The notes beneath the pieces are model-generated. The model saw only the letters and a list, made by a program, of their open reading frames with translations, was not told the DNA's origin and ran no database searches. A stretch of 64,000 nt of DNA, taken from positions 744,001-808,000 of the forward strand of contig NZ_BBZK01000003.1 of assembly GCF_001748085.1 (NCBI RefSeq), written 5' to 3'. The translations under genes and the position numbers were made by a program. Positions 46,581-57,222 of the stretch are shown in pieces; the first letter of the stretch is position 1; the number at the start of each line of letters is the position of its first letter. The stretch comes from Streptomyces sp. TP-A0874. Its GTDB lineage: Bacteria; Actinomycetota; Actinomycetes; Streptomycetales; Streptomycetaceae.

Positions 46581-47897
46581 GTGATCTCCCGAATCGATCT
46601 GCGTGGTGCCGCCCTGCCCTCGGGCGCCGCCCTGCGCGACCTCCTGCCCCGAGCCGAGTTCGACGTCGAGGCCGCCCTGGAGCGGGTCAGGCCGATCTGC
46701 GCCGAGGTGCGTCGACGGGGCACCGCCGCGCTGATCGACTACGCACAACAGTTCGACGGGGTCGCCATCCAGCAGGTCAGGGTGGACGGACGGACCCTCG
46801 CCCGGGCACTGGACGAGCTGGACCCCGAGGTCCGGAAGGCGCTGGAGGAGTCGATCCACCGCGCCCGACTGGTCCACCGGGAGCAGCGCCGCACCAGCCA
46901 CACCACCGAGGTCGTGCCCGGCGGCACCGTCACCGAACGCTGGATCCCGGTCGAGCGAGTCGGTCTGTATGTACCCGGTGGGCGGGCCGTTTACCCGTCA
47001 TCCGTGGTGATGAACGTGGTCCCGGCCCAGGAGGCGGGCGTCGAGGGGATCGCCGTCTCCTCCCCGCCGCAGGCCGAGTTCGGCGGGCGTCCGCACCCCA
47101 CCATCCTCGCCGCCTGCGCGCTGCTCGGCGTCGACGAGGTGTACGCGGCCGGCGGTGCCCAGGCGATCGCCATGTTCGCCTACGGCACCGAGGAGTGCCC
47201 GCCGGTCAATCTGGTCACCGGCCCCGGCAACATCTACGTGGCCGCCGCCAAACGTCTGCTCCGCGGGCGGATCGGCATCGACGCCGAGGCCGGGCCGACC
47301 GAGATCGCCGTCCTCGCCGACGCCGGGGCCGACCCCAGGCACATCGCCGCCGACCTCGTCAGCCAGGCCGAGCACGACCCGCTGGCCGCCGCGGTGCTCG
47401 TCACCGACTCCCCGGAACTCGCCGACGCCGTCGACACCGAGCTGGACGCCCAGGTCGCCGCCGCCCGCCACCGGGAACGGATCACCGAGGCGCTGACCGG
47501 TCGGCAGTCCGCCACGGTGCTGGTCGACGGGGTGGACGAGGGCCTCCGGGTCGTCGACGCCTACGCCGCCGAGCACCTGGAGATCCAGACCGAGGACGCG
47601 GACGCGGTGGCCGAGCGGGTACGCAACGCCGGCGCCGTCTTCGTCGGGCCGCACGCCCCCGTCTCGCTGGGTGACTACTGCGCCGGCTCCAACCACGTGC
47701 TTCCCACCGGAGGCTGCGCCTGCCACTCCTCGGGGCTGTCCGTGCAGTCGTTCCTGCGCGGCGTCCAGGTCGTGCGGTACAGCCGGGAGGCGCTCGCCGA
47801 GGTCGCCGGCCAGGTGGTGGCGCTCGCCGAGGCCGAGGACCTCCCGGCCCACGGCTCCGCCGTCAAGGCCCGCTTCGACTGGCAGGTGCCGAGCTGA
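46581..47897 (+). CDS. hisD: histidinol dehydrogenase HisD
   Basis: A 438-residue zinc enzyme carrying out the last two steps of histidine synthesis, L-histidinol to L-histidine, with NAD. The family signature around [17 protein letters not shown] is near residue 235, and the zinc ligand region [12 protein letters not shown] near 260. The GTG start has no Shine-Dalgarno sequence, which suggests a leaderless or short-leader mRNA. It is the first gene of the his operon; its TGA shares one base with the hisC ATG. Confidence 0.97.
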   Translation: MISRIDLRGAALPSGAALRDLLPRAEFDVEAALERVRPICAEVRRRGTAALIDYAQQFDGVAIQQVRVDGRTLARALDELDPEVRKALEESIHRARLVHREQRRTSHTTEVVPGGTVTERWIPVERVGLYVPGGRAVYPSSVVMNVVPAQEAGVEGIAVSSPPQAEFGGRPHPTILAACALLGVDEVYAAGGAQAIAMFAYGTEECPPVNLVTGPGNIYVAAAKRLLRGRIGIDAEAGPTEIAVLADAGADPRHIAADLVSQAEHDPLAAAVLVTDSPELADAVDTELDAQVAAARHRERITEALTGRQSATVLVDGVDEGLRVVDAYAAEHLEIQTEDADAVAERVRNAGAVFVGPHAPVSLGDYCAGSNHVLPTGGCACHSSGLSVQSFLRGVQVVRYSREALAEVAGQVVALAEAEDLPAHGSAVKARFDWQVPS

Positions 47898-49003
47898 TGG
47901 CGGGCATCGACGATCTGCCCATCCGGGACGAACTGCGCGGCAAGTCGCCCTACGGCGCCCCGCAACTCGACGTCCCGGTGCGGCTGAACACCAACGAGAA
48001 CCCGTACCCGCTGCCCGAGCCGCTGGTGGCCAGCATCGCCGAGCGGGTCGCGGAGGCCGCCCGCTCGCTCAACCGCTATCCCGACCGGGACGCCATCGAA
48101 CTCCGCACCGAGCTGGCGAGGTACCTCGGCCGCAGCGGTGGACCCCGGCTCGGCGCCGAGTCGATCTGGGCCGCGAACGGCTCCAACGAGGTCCTCCAGC
48201 AACTGCTGCAGGCCTTCGGCGGTCCGGGCCGGACCGCGATCGGCTTCGAGCCCTCCTACTCCATGCACGCGCTGATCTCCCGGGGGACGGGCACCGGCTG
48301 GATCACCGGACCCCGCCGGGAGGACTTCGGCATCGACCTCGGCGCCGCCCGGTCGGTCATCGCCGAGCACCGTCCCGACGTCGTCTTCGTCACCTCCCCG
48401 AACAACCCGACGGGTACGGCCGTCGACACCGAGACCGTGCTGGGGCTCTACGAGGCGGCGCAGGAGGCGGGCCCGTCGATGTTCGTGCTCGACGAGGCCT
48501 ATGTGGAGTTCAGCCACCGCCCCTCGCTGCTGCCGCTGATCGAGGGGCGCCCGCGGTTGGTGGTCAGCCGCACGATGTCCAAGGCCTTCGGCGCCGCCGG
48601 GCTGCGCCTGGGATACCTCGCCGCCGATCCGGCGGTCGTGGACGCCCTCCAACTGGTCCGGCTGCCCTACCACCTGTCGGCGGTCACCCAGGCCACCGCG
48701 CTCGCCGCGCTGGAGCACACCGATACGCTGCTGGGCTACGTCGACAGACTCCGCGCCGAGCGTGATCGGCTGGTCACCGAGCTGCGGGCGGCGGGCTGCG
48801 AGGTCACCGAATCGGACGCCAACTTCGTCCAGTTCGGCCGCTTCGACGACGTGCAGGCCACCTGGCGTGCGCTGCTGGACCGGGGAGTGCTGGTCCGGGA
48901 CAACGGTGTGCCGGGACGGCTGCGGGTCACCGCGGGCACCCCGGCCGAGAACGACGCGTTCCTCGACGCGGTACGTGCAGTGATGAAGGAGAACGACAGA
49001 TGA
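47897..49003 (+). CDS. hisC: histidinol-phosphate aminotransferase HisC
   Basis: A 368-residue PLP aminotransferase (fold type I) acting on imidazole acetol phosphate. Recognisable segments are L-N-T-N-E-N-P-Y near residue 33, S-P-N-N-P-T-G-T near 170, the aspartate in V-L-D-E-A-Y near 200 and the PLP lysine in [14 protein letters not shown] near 230. It overlaps hisD by one base and hisB by four. Confidence 0.96.
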   Translation: MAGIDDLPIRDELRGKSPYGAPQLDVPVRLNTNENPYPLPEPLVASIAERVAEAARSLNRYPDRDAIELRTELARYLGRSGGPRLGAESIWAANGSNEVLQQLLQAFGGPGRTAIGFEPSYSMHALISRGTGTGWITGPRREDFGIDLGAARSVIAEHRPDVVFVTSPNNPTGTAVDTETVLGLYEAAQEAGPSMFVLDEAYVEFSHRPSLLPLIEGRPRLVVSRTMSKAFGAAGLRLGYLAADPAVVDALQLVRLPYHLSAVTQATALAALEHTDTLLGYVDRLRAERDRLVTELRAAGCEVTESDANFVQFGRFDDVQATWRALLDRGVLVRDNGVPGRLRVTAGTPAENDAFLDAVRAVMKENDR

Positions 49004-49593
49004 GCCGCGTGGGCCGGGTGGAGCGCACCACCAAGGAGACATCCGTACTGGTCGAGATCGACCTCGACGGGACCGGTGTGGCCGACATCTCGACCGGGGT
49101 GGGCTTCTACGACCACATGCTCGACCAACTCGGCCGCCACGGCCTCTTCGACCTGAAGGTCAAGACCGACGGCGACCTGCACATCGACAGCCACCACACC
49201 ATCGAGGACACCGCGCTGGCGCTCGGTGCCGCCTTCCGGCAGGCGCTCGGCGACAAGGCCGGCATCTACCGCTTCGGCAACTGCACGGTGCCGCTCGACG
49301 AGTCCCTGGCCCAGGTCACCGTCGATCTCTCCGGCCGCCCCTACCTCGTGCACACCGAGCCCGAGAAGATGGCGCCGATGATCGGCGAGTACGACACCAC
49401 CATGACCCGGCACATCCTGGAGTCCTTCGTGGCGCAGGCACAGGTGGCGCTCCACGTGCACGTGCCCTACGGCCGCAACGCCCACCACATCGTCGAGTGC
49501 CAGTTCAAGGCCCTGGCGCGGGCGCTGCGCTACGCCTCGGAGCGCGACCCCCGGGCCGCGGGCGTCATCCCGTCGACCAAGGGTGCGCTGTGA
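49000..49593 (+). CDS. hisB: imidazoleglycerol-phosphate dehydratase HisB
   Basis: A 197-residue monofunctional dehydratase (no histidinol-phosphatase domain). The metal-binding histidine motifs are intact: D-H-M-L near residue 42, D-S-H-H-T-I-E-D near 65 and G-R-N-A-H-H-I-V-E near 155. It overlaps hisC (ATGA) and the following small gene (GTGA). Confidence 0.97.
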   Translation: MSRVGRVERTTKETSVLVEIDLDGTGVADISTGVGFYDHMLDQLGRHGLFDLKVKTDGDLHIDSHHTIEDTALALGAAFRQALGDKAGIYRFGNCTVPLDESLAQVTVDLSGRPYLVHTEPEKMAPMIGEYDTTMTRHILESFVAQAQVALHVHVPYGRNAHHIVECQFKALARALRYASERDPRAAGVIPSTKGAL

Positions 49594-49757
49594 CCGGTAT
49601 CTCCATCCTGCTGATCGTCGTCGGGCTCTTCCTGGCCGGCGGGGTCTTCTCGTTCGTCAAGCAGGGGCTGCCCCGAGGGGTCGTCCTGCTGCTGGCGCTC
49701 TCCTCCGCGATGTGCCTGCTCGCCGGCGTCCTGCGGATCCAGGGGGTCTGGGCATGA
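49590..49757 (+). CDS. 55-residue membrane protein in the his operon
   Basis: The gene starts with GTG overlapping the hisB stop (GTGA) and ends with TGA overlapping the hisH start (ATGA). The product has two membrane segments (about 4-22 and 31-48) joined by a short basic loop V-K-Q-G-L-P-R-G. No family with known function is recognised. Overlaps on both sides make it very likely to be translated as part of the operon. A role in histidine synthesis is not implied by any motif. Confidence 0.82.
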   Translation: MTGISILLIVVGLFLAGGVFSFVKQGLPRGVVLLLALSSAMCLLAGVLRIQGVWA

Positions 49758-50398
49758 GCGGTGCCGCGGGGAAGGTCGTCGTCCTCGACTACGGCTTCGG
49801 CAACGTCCGCTCCGCCGAGCGGGCCCTCGCCCGCGCCGGGGCTGAGGTCGAGATCACCGGCGACTACGACCGGGCGATGGCCGCCGACGGACTGCTGGTG
49901 CCCGGGGTGGGGGCGTTCGCCGCCTGCATAGCCGGCCTGCGGGCCGTCCGCGGGGACTGGATCATCGGCCGCAGGCTGGCCGGCGGCCGACCCGTCCTCG
50001 GTGTCTGCGTCGGGATGCAGGTCCTCTTCTCCCGCGGCGTAGAGCACGGCGAGGAGGCCGAAGGGCTGGACGAATGGCCCGGCACCGTCGGCCCGCTCCG
50101 CGCCGACGTGGTACCCCACATGGGGTGGAACACCGTACGGGCCGCCGAGGGCTCCCGGCTCTTCGCCGGGCTGGACGCGGACAGCCGCTACTACTTCGTG
50201 CACTCCTACGCGGTTCACGAGTGGAGCCTGGAGAGCGCCAACCCCGCCCTCCGGCCGCCCAAGGTCAGCTGGGCCACCCACGGCGAACCGTTCGTCGCGG
50301 CCGTCGAGAACGGCCCGCTGTGGGCCACCCAGTTCCACCCCGAGAAGTCCGGTGACGTCGGCGCCCACCTGCTCAGAAACTGGATCGAGACCCTCTGA
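49754..50398 (+). CDS. hisH: imidazole glycerol phosphate synthase, glutaminase subunit HisH
   Basis: A 214-residue class I glutamine amidotransferase that feeds ammonia to HisF. The nucleophile is in G-V-C-V-G-M-Q near residue 84, and the catalytic His-x-Glu pair is in F-H-P-E-K-S near 195. The N-terminal [10 protein letters not shown] matches the family. ATG at 49754 overlaps the preceding small gene. Confidence 0.96.
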   Translation: MSGAAGKVVVLDYGFGNVRSAERALARAGAEVEITGDYDRAMAADGLLVPGVGAFAACIAGLRAVRGDWIIGRRLAGGRPVLGVCVGMQVLFSRGVEHGEEAEGLDEWPGTVGPLRADVVPHMGWNTVRAAEGSRLFAGLDADSRYYFVHSYAVHEWSLESANPALRPPKVSWATHGEPFVAAVENGPLWATQFHPEKSGDVGAHLLRNWIETL

Positions 50399-50473
50399 GA
50401 GCACGGCTACGGCCGGCGCCGCTCCCGTCCCGCAAGCACCCCCACCCGCAACGAACCGAAGGCTCCAGACGCC

Positions 50474-51205
50474 ATGAGTACGAACCGACTCGAACTCCTT
50501 CCCGCCGTCGACGTCCGGGACGGTCAGGCCGTCCGCCTGGTGCACGGCGAGTCCGGCTCCGAGACGTCGTACGGAGACCCGCTCGCCGCCGCCCTCGCCT
50601 GGCAGCGCGCCGGCGCCGAATGGCTGCACCTGGTCGACCTCGACGCGGCCTTCGGCACCGGTGACAACCGCGAGCAAATCGCGGAGGTCGCCCGTGCCAT
50701 GGAGATCAAGGTCGAGCTGTCCGGCGGCATCCGGGACGACGCCTCCCTCGAGGCGGCCCTCGCCACCGGCTGCGCCCGGGTCAACCTCGGCACCGCCGCG
50801 CTGGAGAGCCCGGAGTGGGTGGCGAAGGTCATCGCCGAGTACGGCGACCGGATCGCGGTGGGCCTGGACGTCCGCGGCACCACGCTCCGCGGCCGGGGCT
50901 GGACCCGCGACGGAGGCGACCTCTACGAGACGCTCGCCCGGCTGGACTCCGAGGGGTGCGCGCGGTACGTCGTCACCGACATCGCCAAGGACGGCACGCT
51001 CCAGGGCCCGAACCTGGGGCTGCTGCGGGACGTCTGCGCCGCCACGGACAAGCCGGTCGTCGCCTCCGGCGGCGTCTCCTCCCTCGACGACCTGCGGGCC
51101 ATCGCCGAGCTGGTGCCGGAGGGCGTCGAAGGCGCCATCGTGGGGAAGGCGCTCTACGCGGGGGCGTTCACCCTGGAAGAGGCGCTGGAGGCCGTGGAGC
51201 GATGA
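50474..51205 (+). CDS. priA: bifunctional HisA/TrpF isomerase PriA
   Basis: A 243-residue TIM-barrel enzyme. In actinobacteria this protein isomerises both ProFAR (histidine pathway) and phosphoribosyl anthranilate (tryptophan pathway). The catalytic aspartates are D13 (L-P-A-V-D-V) and the one in V-T-D-I-A-K-D-G-T near 173. The R-G-R-G-W-T-R segment near 140 holds the Arg and Trp that PriA uses for dual substrates. No trpF is seen among the trp genes here, which agrees with dual function. It starts 75 bases after hisH. Confidence 0.95.
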   Translation: MSTNRLELLPAVDVRDGQAVRLVHGESGSETSYGDPLAAALAWQRAGAEWLHLVDLDAAFGTGDNREQIAEVARAMEIKVELSGGIRDDASLEAALATGCARVNLGTAALESPEWVAKVIAEYGDRIAVGLDVRGTTLRGRGWTRDGGDLYETLARLDSEGCARYVVTDIAKDGTLQGPNLGLLRDVCAATDKPVVASGGVSSLDDLRAIAELVPEGVEGAIVGKALYAGAFTLEEALEAVER

Positions 51206-51609
51206 GCGAGGCGGTCCGGCGGGTCCAGTCCGACAGTCCGTGGGAGGAGTCGATCGGATTCGCCCGCGCCGTCGAGGTCGATGGCCGGGTGCTGGTCTCC
51301 GGCACCATGCCGGTGGCCGAGGGAGATCTCCAGGGCGAGGGCGACCCCTACCTCCAGGCGCTCACCGCCTTCCGCAACGGACTGGCGGCCCTGGGCGAGT
51401 TCGGCCTCGGCCCGCAGTCCGTCGTCCGTACCCGTATGTACCTCACCCACGCCAGGGACGTGGACGCCGTCGGCCGCGCCCACAAGGAGCTGTTCGACGC
51501 CGTACGGCCGGCTGCCACCGTGGTGGTCGTCTCCGGCTTCGTCGACTCCCGGGTCCTGGTCGAGGTGGAACTCGAAGCCGTGCGCGGCAGTGAGGAGTCC
51601 CGGCGATGA
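51202..51609 (+). CDS. RidA family protein
   Basis: A 135-residue protein of the Rid (YjgF/YER057c/UK114) family, trimeric imine/enamine deaminases. V-V-R-T-R-M-Y-L-T near residue 73 and the conserved arginine in D-S-R-V-L-V-E-V-E near 116 match the active site. It overlaps priA and hisF by four bases each, so it is embedded in the his operon. It may quench reactive intermediates there; the true substrate is unknown. Confidence 0.9.
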   Translation: MSEAVRRVQSDSPWEESIGFARAVEVDGRVLVSGTMPVAEGDLQGEGDPYLQALTAFRNGLAALGEFGLGPQSVVRTRMYLTHARDVDAVGRAHKELFDAVRPAATVVVVSGFVDSRVLVEVELEAVRGSEESRR

Positions 51610-52385
51610 GCCTGGCGGTCCGTGTCATCCCCTGCCTGGACGTCGACGGCGGTCGGGTCGTCAAGGGCGTCAACTTCCGTGATCTGCGGGACGCCGGCGA
51701 CCCCGTCGAGATGGCCAGGCTCTACGACGCCGAAGGCGCCGACGAGCTCACCTTCCTCGACATCACCGCCTCCTCCGGCGACCGGGAGACCACCTACGAC
51801 GTGGTGCGGCGCACCGCCGAGCAGGTCTCCATCCCGCTCACCGTCGGCGGCGGCGTCCGGACCGCCGACGACGTGGACCGGCTGCTGCGCGCCGGCGCCG
51901 ACAAGATCGGCGTCAACACCGCCGCCGTCGCCCGCCCGGAGCTGATCAGGGAGATCGCCGAACGCTTCGGTCGGCAGGTGGTGGTGCTGTCGGTCGACGC
52001 CCGCCGCTGCCCGCCGTCCGCCGACGGCACAACCACCGGCTCGGGCTACGAGGTCACCACCCACGGCGGCCGGCGGGGTACCGGCATCGACGCCGTAGAG
52101 TGGGCCCGACGGGCGGCCGAACTGGGCGCCGGCGAGATCCTGTTGAACTCCATGGACGCCGACGGCACCAAGGACGGCTATGACACGGAGATGCTGGAGG
52201 CGGTCCGCCGGGAGGTCAGCGTCCCGGTGATCGCCTCCGGTGGAGCGGGCCGCGCCGAGCACTTCGCCCCGGCCGTGACGGCGGGCGCCGACGCGGTGCT
52301 GGCCGCCTCCGTCTTCCACTTCGGCGACCTGCGGATCTCCGAGGTGAAGCAGGCGCTCCGGGCGGCCGGGCATCCTGTCCGCTGA
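51606..52385 (+). CDS. hisF: imidazole glycerol phosphate synthase, cyclase subunit HisF
   Basis: A 259-residue TIM barrel that closes the imidazole ring and releases AICAR, using ammonia from HisH. The N-terminal [14 protein letters not shown] near residue 8 carries catalytic D13 or its equivalent; the second catalytic Asp is in L-N-S-M-D-A-D-G-T near 183. It is the last gene of this his block and converges with the next gene at a 16-base gap without an obvious terminator. Confidence 0.97.
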   Translation: MSLAVRVIPCLDVDGGRVVKGVNFRDLRDAGDPVEMARLYDAEGADELTFLDITASSGDRETTYDVVRRTAEQVSIPLTVGGGVRTADDVDRLLRAGADKIGVNTAAVARPELIREIAERFGRQVVVLSVDARRCPPSADGTTTGSGYEVTTHGGRRGTGIDAVEWARRAAELGAGEILLNSMDADGTKDGYDTEMLEAVRREVSVPVIASGGAGRAEHFAPAVTAGADAVLAASVFHFGDLRISEVKQALRAAGHPVR

Positions 52386-52401
52386 ACTCGGACCGCCCCG
52401 G

Positions 52402-53034
52402 TCAGATACCGAGCTTCGCCTGGCGCAGCTTCGCCACCGCGTCCTGTTCGCCCTCCAACTCCACGTCCGCGACGCCCTGACGGCCGAAGAGGAACAGGGT
52501 GAGCTCGCCGGGCTCGCCGGTGACCGTCACCACCGGAGTGCCCCGGCGGGCCACCGCGGTACGGCCGTCCGGCCGGCGCACCACCAGGCCCACCGGCGAC
52601 TTCCGCCCCACCACCCTGGCCAACCGCTCGATGCGGGACCACAGGGCGTCGGCGAAGACCGGGTCCAGCTCCCGCGGCGTCCAGTCGGGAGCGGCGCGGC
52701 GGACGTCCTCCGCGTGGATGAAGAACTCCACGGTGTTGGCCGCCTCGTCGACCTGTTTGAGGGCGTACGGCGACAGGCGGGGCGGGCCGGTGCGGATCAG
52801 CTGGAGCAACTCCTCGTAGGGCTTCTCCAGGTACTCCGCCTGCACCCGGTCAAGCCTGGGCCGGAGCGGTTTGAAGAGTATGCCGCCGGCGGCGTCCGTG
52901 CGGTGCTCCCGCACCACGAGATGGGCGGCGAGATCTCGGGTGGTCCAGCCGTCGCAGAGGGTCGGCGCAGCCGGCCCGGAGCTCTCCAAGAGGTCTGCGA
53001 GCAGGAGGCGTTCGCGCTTGGCATGGGTCGACAT
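52402..53034 (-). CDS. TIGR03085-type metal-binding (DinB/mycothiol-dependent-like) protein
   Basis: A 210-residue protein of the actinobacterial maleylpyruvate-isomerase N-terminal/DinB-like four-helix group. The helix-start motif [15 protein letters not shown] near residue 25 carries one metal-ligand histidine; [11 protein letters not shown] near 97 supplies another. Several relatives are mycothiol-dependent enzymes, so a thiol-transferase role is possible but not shown. ATG at 53034 is preferred because the conserved region starts here. Confidence 0.85.
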   Translation of the reverse strand: MSTHAKRERLLLADLLESSGPAAPTLCDGWTTRDLAAHLVVREHRTDAAGGILFKPLRPRLDRVQAEYLEKPYEELLQLIRTGPPRLSPYALKQVDEAANTVEFFIHAEDVRRAAPDWTPRELDPVFADALWSRIERLARVVGRKSPVGLVVRRPDGRTAVARRGTPVVTVTGEPGELTLFLFGRQGVADVELEGEQDAVAKLRQAKLGI

Positions 53035-53139
53035 GTCCGACAGGGTACGGGCTGCGGCCGACAGCCGGCCACGGCGCCGCGCGGGACCCGCGGACGCGGC
53101 GGGAGACGGCGCGGTGCCGGAACACGGCACAATGGGCGC

Positions 53140-53517
53140 ATGTCCAGCAGCACGCCCGGCGCCGGGCTCGACCCCGCCATCGCCTCCCGCCTCAACCGGA
53201 ACGACCAGGGCCTGTTCCCGGCCGTGGCCCAGCAGTACGACACCGGCGAGGTGCTGATGCTCGGCTGGATGGACGACGAGGCCCTCCACCGCACCCTCAC
53301 CACCGGCCGGTGCACCTACTGGAGCCGCAGCCGCCGCGCGTACTGGGTCAAGGGGGAGACCTCGGGCCACTACCAATGGGTGAAGTCGGTGGCGCTGGAC
53401 TGCGACGGCGACACCGTTCTCGTCCGGGTCGACCAGGTGGGGGCCGCCTGCCACACCGGTGACCGCACCTGCTTCGACGCCGACACCCTGCCGCTCGACA
53501 ACGCTAAGGCTCACTGA
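53140..53517 (+). CDS. hisI: phosphoribosyl-AMP cyclohydrolase HisI
   Basis: A 125-residue zinc enzyme that opens the adenine ring of PRAMP. The family segments are [10 protein letters not shown] near residue 40, T-Y-W-S-R-S-R near 58, C-D-G-D near 86 and C-H-T-G-D-R-T-C-F near 106, including the zinc cysteines. The ATG follows a CACAAT box by seven bases, suggesting a leaderless mRNA. trpE begins one base after its stop, so hisI and trpE should be cotranscribed. The separate HisE is not in this window. Confidence 0.96.
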   Translation: MSSSTPGAGLDPAIASRLNRNDQGLFPAVAQQYDTGEVLMLGWMDDEALHRTLTTGRCTYWSRSRRAYWVKGETSGHYQWVKSVALDCDGDTVLVRVDQVGAACHTGDRTCFDADTLPLDNAKAH

Positions 53518-53518
53518 C

Positions 53519-55051
53519 ATGACCACCGGTGCACCCACTCTGGACCTCGAGACCTTCCGCAAGCTGGCGGCCGACCGCCGAGTGATCCCGGTCACCCGGA
53601 GACTGCTGGCCGACGGCGACACCCCGGTGGGCCTCTACCGCAAGCTGGCGGCCGAGCGCCCCGGCACCTTCCTGCTGGAATCGGCCGAGAACGGCCGGAC
53701 CTGGTCCCGCTACTCCTTCGTGGGCGTGCGCAGCGCCGCCACCCTGACCGTCCGGGACGGCGAGGCCCACTGGCTGGGCACCCCGCCTGTCGGCGTCCCC
53801 ACCGGCGGCGATCCGCTCGCCGCCCTGCGGGCCACCGTGGAAGTCCTCCACACCCCCCGCGACCTCGGCGGTCTGGCCTCCCTGCCGCCGTTCACCGGCG
53901 GCATGGTGGGCTACCTCGGCTACGACGTGGTGCGCCGCCTGGAGCGGGTCGGCGACAGCGCCCGGGACGACCTCGGGCTCCCCGAACTGACCATGCTGCT
54001 CACCTCCGACCTCGCGGTGCTCGACCACCGCGACGGGAGCGTGCTGCTGATCGCCAACGCGATCAACCACAACGACCTCGACACCGGTGTGGACGAGTCG
54101 TACGCGGACGCCGTCGCCCGGCTCGACGCCATGACCGCCGACCTGGCCCGTCCGGTCCCCACCGGACCGGCCCTGCTCCCCACCTCCGAACTCCCCGAGT
54201 ACACCGCGCTCTGGGGCGGGGCCGCCTACCAGGGCGCCGTGGCGGAGATCAAGGAGCGGATCCATGCCGGTGAGGCCTTCCAGGTGGTGCCCTCCCAGCG
54301 GTTCGAGGCACCCTGCTCGGCCTCCGCGCTCGACGTCTACCGGGTGCTGCGGGCCACCAACCCGAGCCCCTACATGTACCTCTTCCGCTTCGACGGGTTC
54401 GACGTCGTCGGCTCCAGCCCCGAGGCGCTGGTGAGGATCGAGGACGGCCGGGCCATGCTGCACCCCATCGCGGGCACCCGGCCCCGCGGTGCCACCCCGC
54501 AGGAGGACGCCGCGCTCGCCGAGGAGCTGCTCGCCGATCCCAAGGAACGGGCCGAGCACCTGATGCTCGTCGACCTCGGCCGCAACGACCTCGGCAGGGT
54601 CTGCGAGCCCGGCAGCGTCGAGGTCGTCGACTTCATGTCCGTGGAGCGCTACAGCCACGTCATGCACATCGTCTCCACGGTCGTCGGCCGACTCGCCGCG
54701 GACCGCACCGCCTTCGACGCCCTGACCGCCTGCTTCCCGGCCGGCACCCTTTCCGGAGCGCCAAAGCCACGGGCGCTCCAGATCATCGAGGAGCTCGAAC
54801 CCACGCGCCGGGGCCTGTACGGGGGCTGCGTCGGCTACCTCGACTTCGCCGGTGACTCCGACACAGCGATCGCCATCCGCACCGCGCTGCTGCGCGACGG
54901 CACCGCCTACGTGCAGGCGGGGGCCGGGGTGGTGGCCGACTCCGACCCGGTGGCCGAGGACACCGAGTGCCGCAACAAGGCGGCTGCGGTCCTCCGGGCC
55001 GTCGCGATGGCGAGCGGACTGACCCAGCCGGAGTCGGCCGGGCGCAGCTGA
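53519..55051 (+). CDS. trpE: anthranilate synthase component I TrpE
   Basis: A 510-residue chorismate-utilising enzyme starting tryptophan synthesis. The N-terminal L-L-E-S near residue 50 is the tryptophan feedback-binding element. The catalytic domain shows G-S-S-P-E near 300, I-A-G-T-R-P-R-G near 320, and [11 protein letters not shown] near 410. There is no fused glutaminase domain, and no trpG or trpD lies in this window, so these must be elsewhere. I see no obvious Trp-codon leader peptide before it because hisI abuts it. Confidence 0.96.
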   Translation: MTTGAPTLDLETFRKLAADRRVIPVTRRLLADGDTPVGLYRKLAAERPGTFLLESAENGRTWSRYSFVGVRSAATLTVRDGEAHWLGTPPVGVPTGGDPLAALRATVEVLHTPRDLGGLASLPPFTGGMVGYLGYDVVRRLERVGDSARDDLGLPELTMLLTSDLAVLDHRDGSVLLIANAINHNDLDTGVDESYADAVARLDAMTADLARPVPTGPALLPTSELPEYTALWGGAAYQGAVAEIKERIHAGEAFQVVPSQRFEAPCSASALDVYRVLRATNPSPYMYLFRFDGFDVVGSSPEALVRIEDGRAMLHPIAGTRPRGATPQEDAALAEELLADPKERAEHLMLVDLGRNDLGRVCEPGSVEVVDFMSVERYSHVMHIVSTVVGRLAADRTAFDALTACFPAGTLSGAPKPRALQIIEELEPTRRGLYGGCVGYLDFAGDSDTAIAIRTALLRDGTAYVQAGAGVVADSDPVAEDTECRNKAAAVLRAVAMASGLTQPESAGRS

Positions 55052-55166
55052 GCACGGCTCTCGGACACCGGACCATTCCCTCCTGGAGCCCTGCCGCGGC
55101 CCGGATTTCCGCCCCGGATCCGCCCCCGGCCCGGCACACCGCGGCCGGACAGGCGATAGTGGAGGG

Positions 55167-55811
55167 GTGAGCGCCGTACCCGAGCCCCGTCGCGAGGCCG
55201 TCCCCCCGAAAACCGGGCGGAGCGGCCGTAGCAGCCTCGCCGCCGCCCTGCTGCTGGGCGCCGCCGGCGCCGCCCTGTGCCTGCTGGCCGGCGGACAGAC
55301 CTGGAGTGAGGCCGTCTCCACGGCCGGTCAGGGCGCGCTGCCGGTGTCGGTGAGCGGCCGCCAGGTCACCGGGCTGCCGGCGGCACTGGCCATCGCCGGG
55401 CTGGCCGCCCTCGTCGCGGTCTTCGCGGTGCGCGGCGCGGGCCGGACCGTCGTGGCCGGCCTGCTGTCGCTCAGCGGGGCGGCGACCGTACTCACCTCTC
55501 TTCTCGGTGCCCGGGACCCCGCGGCCCTGCGGTCGAAGGCGGCCGAGGTCACCGGTCTCACCAACGCCGGGGTGGAGCACGTCACCCACACCGTGTGGCC
55601 CTGGGTCTCCGCCGTGGGCGGGCTGCTACTCCTTCTCGCCGGAGTCCTCGCGCTGCGGTACGGAGCGCGCTGGCCGGCCATGTCGGGCCGGTACGAACGG
55701 CCCGGCCAACGGACGACGCCGGCACGCGGTCCCAGGGCTGCGGACCCGGAACGACCCGAGGAGATCTGGAAGGCCCTGGACCGCGGTGAGGACCCGACAC
55801 AGGAGACCTGA
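55167..55811 (+). CDS. Trp biosynthesis-associated membrane protein (TIGR02234 family)
   Basis: A 214-residue protein with four membrane segments (about 25-45, 68-88, 92-115 and 143-165) and a charged cytoplasmic tail ending in E-E-I-W-K-A-L-D-R-G-E-D-P-T. The family is found beside trp genes in actinobacteria, but its function is unknown. GTG at 55167 lies shortly after GATAGT, so the mRNA may be leaderless. Confidence 0.88.
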   Translation: MSAVPEPRREAVPPKTGRSGRSSLAAALLLGAAGAALCLLAGGQTWSEAVSTAGQGALPVSVSGRQVTGLPAALAIAGLAALVAVFAVRGAGRTVVAGLLSLSGAATVLTSLLGARDPAALRSKAAEVTGLTNAGVEHVTHTVWPWVSAVGGLLLLLAGVLALRYGARWPAMSGRYERPGQRTTPARGPRAADPERPEEIWKALDRGEDPTQET

Positions 55812-55949
55812 GGCGGGCCTCCACCCCCGATCACGGTGGTCGGGCCCATCGGGGACAATGGGACGAGCGTTCAACGCCTGCCCCGGCCTGGACAGGCCCC
55901 GCCCGGCCATCCCGGGTTCCGGAGAGCGACACTGCAACGAGGAGTACTC

Positions 55950-56213
55950 ATGGCCAACAGCCATCACGGACACACCCCGGCCGCCTGGACCGGCGTCATC
56001 ATCGCCTTCGCCGGCTTCTGCGTGGCCGGCATCTGCACCGTCATGGCTCAACCCGTCGGGTTCCTGGTGGGCATGGCGATCGTCGGTGCCGGTGCCCTCG
56101 TCGGGCTGCTGATGCGCGGAGCGGGACTGGGGCAGGAGAGCAGGCGCCAGCGGGAGTTGGAGCAGAAGCGGGAGCGTGACGAGGCCCGGCGGGAGAACGA
56201 ACCCCAGTACTGA
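55950..56213 (+). CDS. HGxxPAAW family small membrane protein
   Basis: An 87-residue protein that carries the family signature H-G-H-T-P-A-A-W at residues 6-13, two membrane segments (about 14-32 and 37-57) and a charged coiled-coil-like tail rich in Glu, Arg and Gln. It is conserved in streptomycetes between trpE and trpC; function unknown. GGAG lies upstream of the ATG at 55950. The frame is open back to 55836 but without similarity. Confidence 0.88.
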   Translation: MANSHHGHTPAAWTGVIIAFAGFCVAGICTVMAQPVGFLVGMAIVGAGALVGLLMRGAGLGQESRRQRELEQKRERDEARRENEPQY

Positions 56214-56404
56214 GCCGTCGCACCGAGCCCGTTCGCTGAGCCCGCCGGTCCGAGCCGCGGCACCGAGCGGGGCGGGAGTCGTTCGCCGACGGGGCCGCCA
56301 CCGGGCAGGGCGGCCCCGTCGAACGGCTCCCGGGGCAACCCTCCCGGCCAGTGGGGCCGCCGTCCCGGCTGCGGTCCCGCGCCACCGGGAGGAGACTCGG
56401 CGGC

Positions 56405-56965
56405 ATGACCGACACCTCCCCGAACCGGACCACCGGCTCCCTCGGTGGCGCCGCTCCGGGACCGGCCGCTCCCAGCGCGGGAAAAGCGTGGACGCGGCCC
56501 GGCGCCGGACGGAACCGGCCCGCCGGCGCCCCGCGGCGGCCTCCGCTCGGAGCCACCGGCCGACGCCGATCGACCGGCCGGAACCTCATGGCCCCGGCAG
56601 CGGCCCTGGCCGGGGTGGCTGCCGCGGTCGGCTACGTCGGCGCCGTCGATCCGCACCAGCCCGGCCACTACCCGGTCTGTCCGCTCTTCCGCTGGACGGG
56701 TGTGCTCTGCCCGGGGTGCGGCGGCCTGCGCAGCGTCCACTCCCTCGCGCACGGCGACCTCACCGCCGCCCTCGGCGCCAACGCGCCGGTGGTCGCAGGC
56801 TGTGCCGCCTTCCTCTGCGTCTGGGCGCTCTGGGTCGGCCGAGCGGCCCGCGGCCGGCCGATGAGCCTCCCCCTGCGCCCGGTGCACGCCTGGCTGCTGG
56901 CTGCCCTGCTCGCCGTCTTCACGGTTGTCCGGAACCTTCCCTTCGGCTCCGTACTGGCGCCCTGA
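56405..56965 (+). CDS. DUF2752 membrane protein
   Basis: A 186-residue protein with a Pro/Arg/Gly-rich N-terminus and three membrane segments (about 60-80, 115-137 and 155-175). The DUF2752 signature C-P-G-C-G-G-L-R-S near residue 103 follows a Cys in P-V-C-P-L-F, so three cysteines are close together. Function unknown. GGGAGGAG precedes the ATG at 56405; an upstream ATG at 56351 would add 18 residues. Confidence 0.87.
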   Translation: MTDTSPNRTTGSLGGAAPGPAAPSAGKAWTRPGAGRNRPAGAPRRPPLGATGRRRSTGRNLMAPAAALAGVAAAVGYVGAVDPHQPGHYPVCPLFRWTGVLCPGCGGLRSVHSLAHGDLTAALGANAPVVAGCAAFLCVWALWVGRAARGRPMSLPLRPVHAWLLAALLAVFTVVRNLPFGSVLAP

Positions 56966-57114
56966 GGCACTGGCATCCCAGGGTGCGGACGCGCGCCGCG
57001 GTTCCCGGGGAGGGCGGGATGTGAGCCGGTCGCCGCCGCGCCGCACGCCCCGGTTCCAGCAGGTCGGCGACGTGTCCCGGGAGACCGGATGCGGGGCGGC
57101 GCATCCCGGCCGGA

Positions 57115-57120
57115 TACCAT
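57115..57120 (+). promoter_or_regulatory. candidate -10 box upstream of trpC
   Basis: TACCAT lies in the 257-base gap between the DUF2752 gene and trpC, about 100 bases before the trpC start. The -35 region is weak. I looked for a Trp-rich leader peptide in this gap and did not find one. Confidence 0.3.
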
Positions 57121-57222
57121 CGCAGTACAGACCAGGGCAGAGCCGGCCGCCGGCCGCCCGCCCGCAGGTGTCCGCCAGGACGCCGACGACAGCTCCACCA
57201 CCTCCGAAAGGGGGCCGCTCGC

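Noticed and set aside
53504..55321. 605-codon open frame on the minus strand opposite trpE
   Set aside because: Antisense shadow of trpE with biased composition only.
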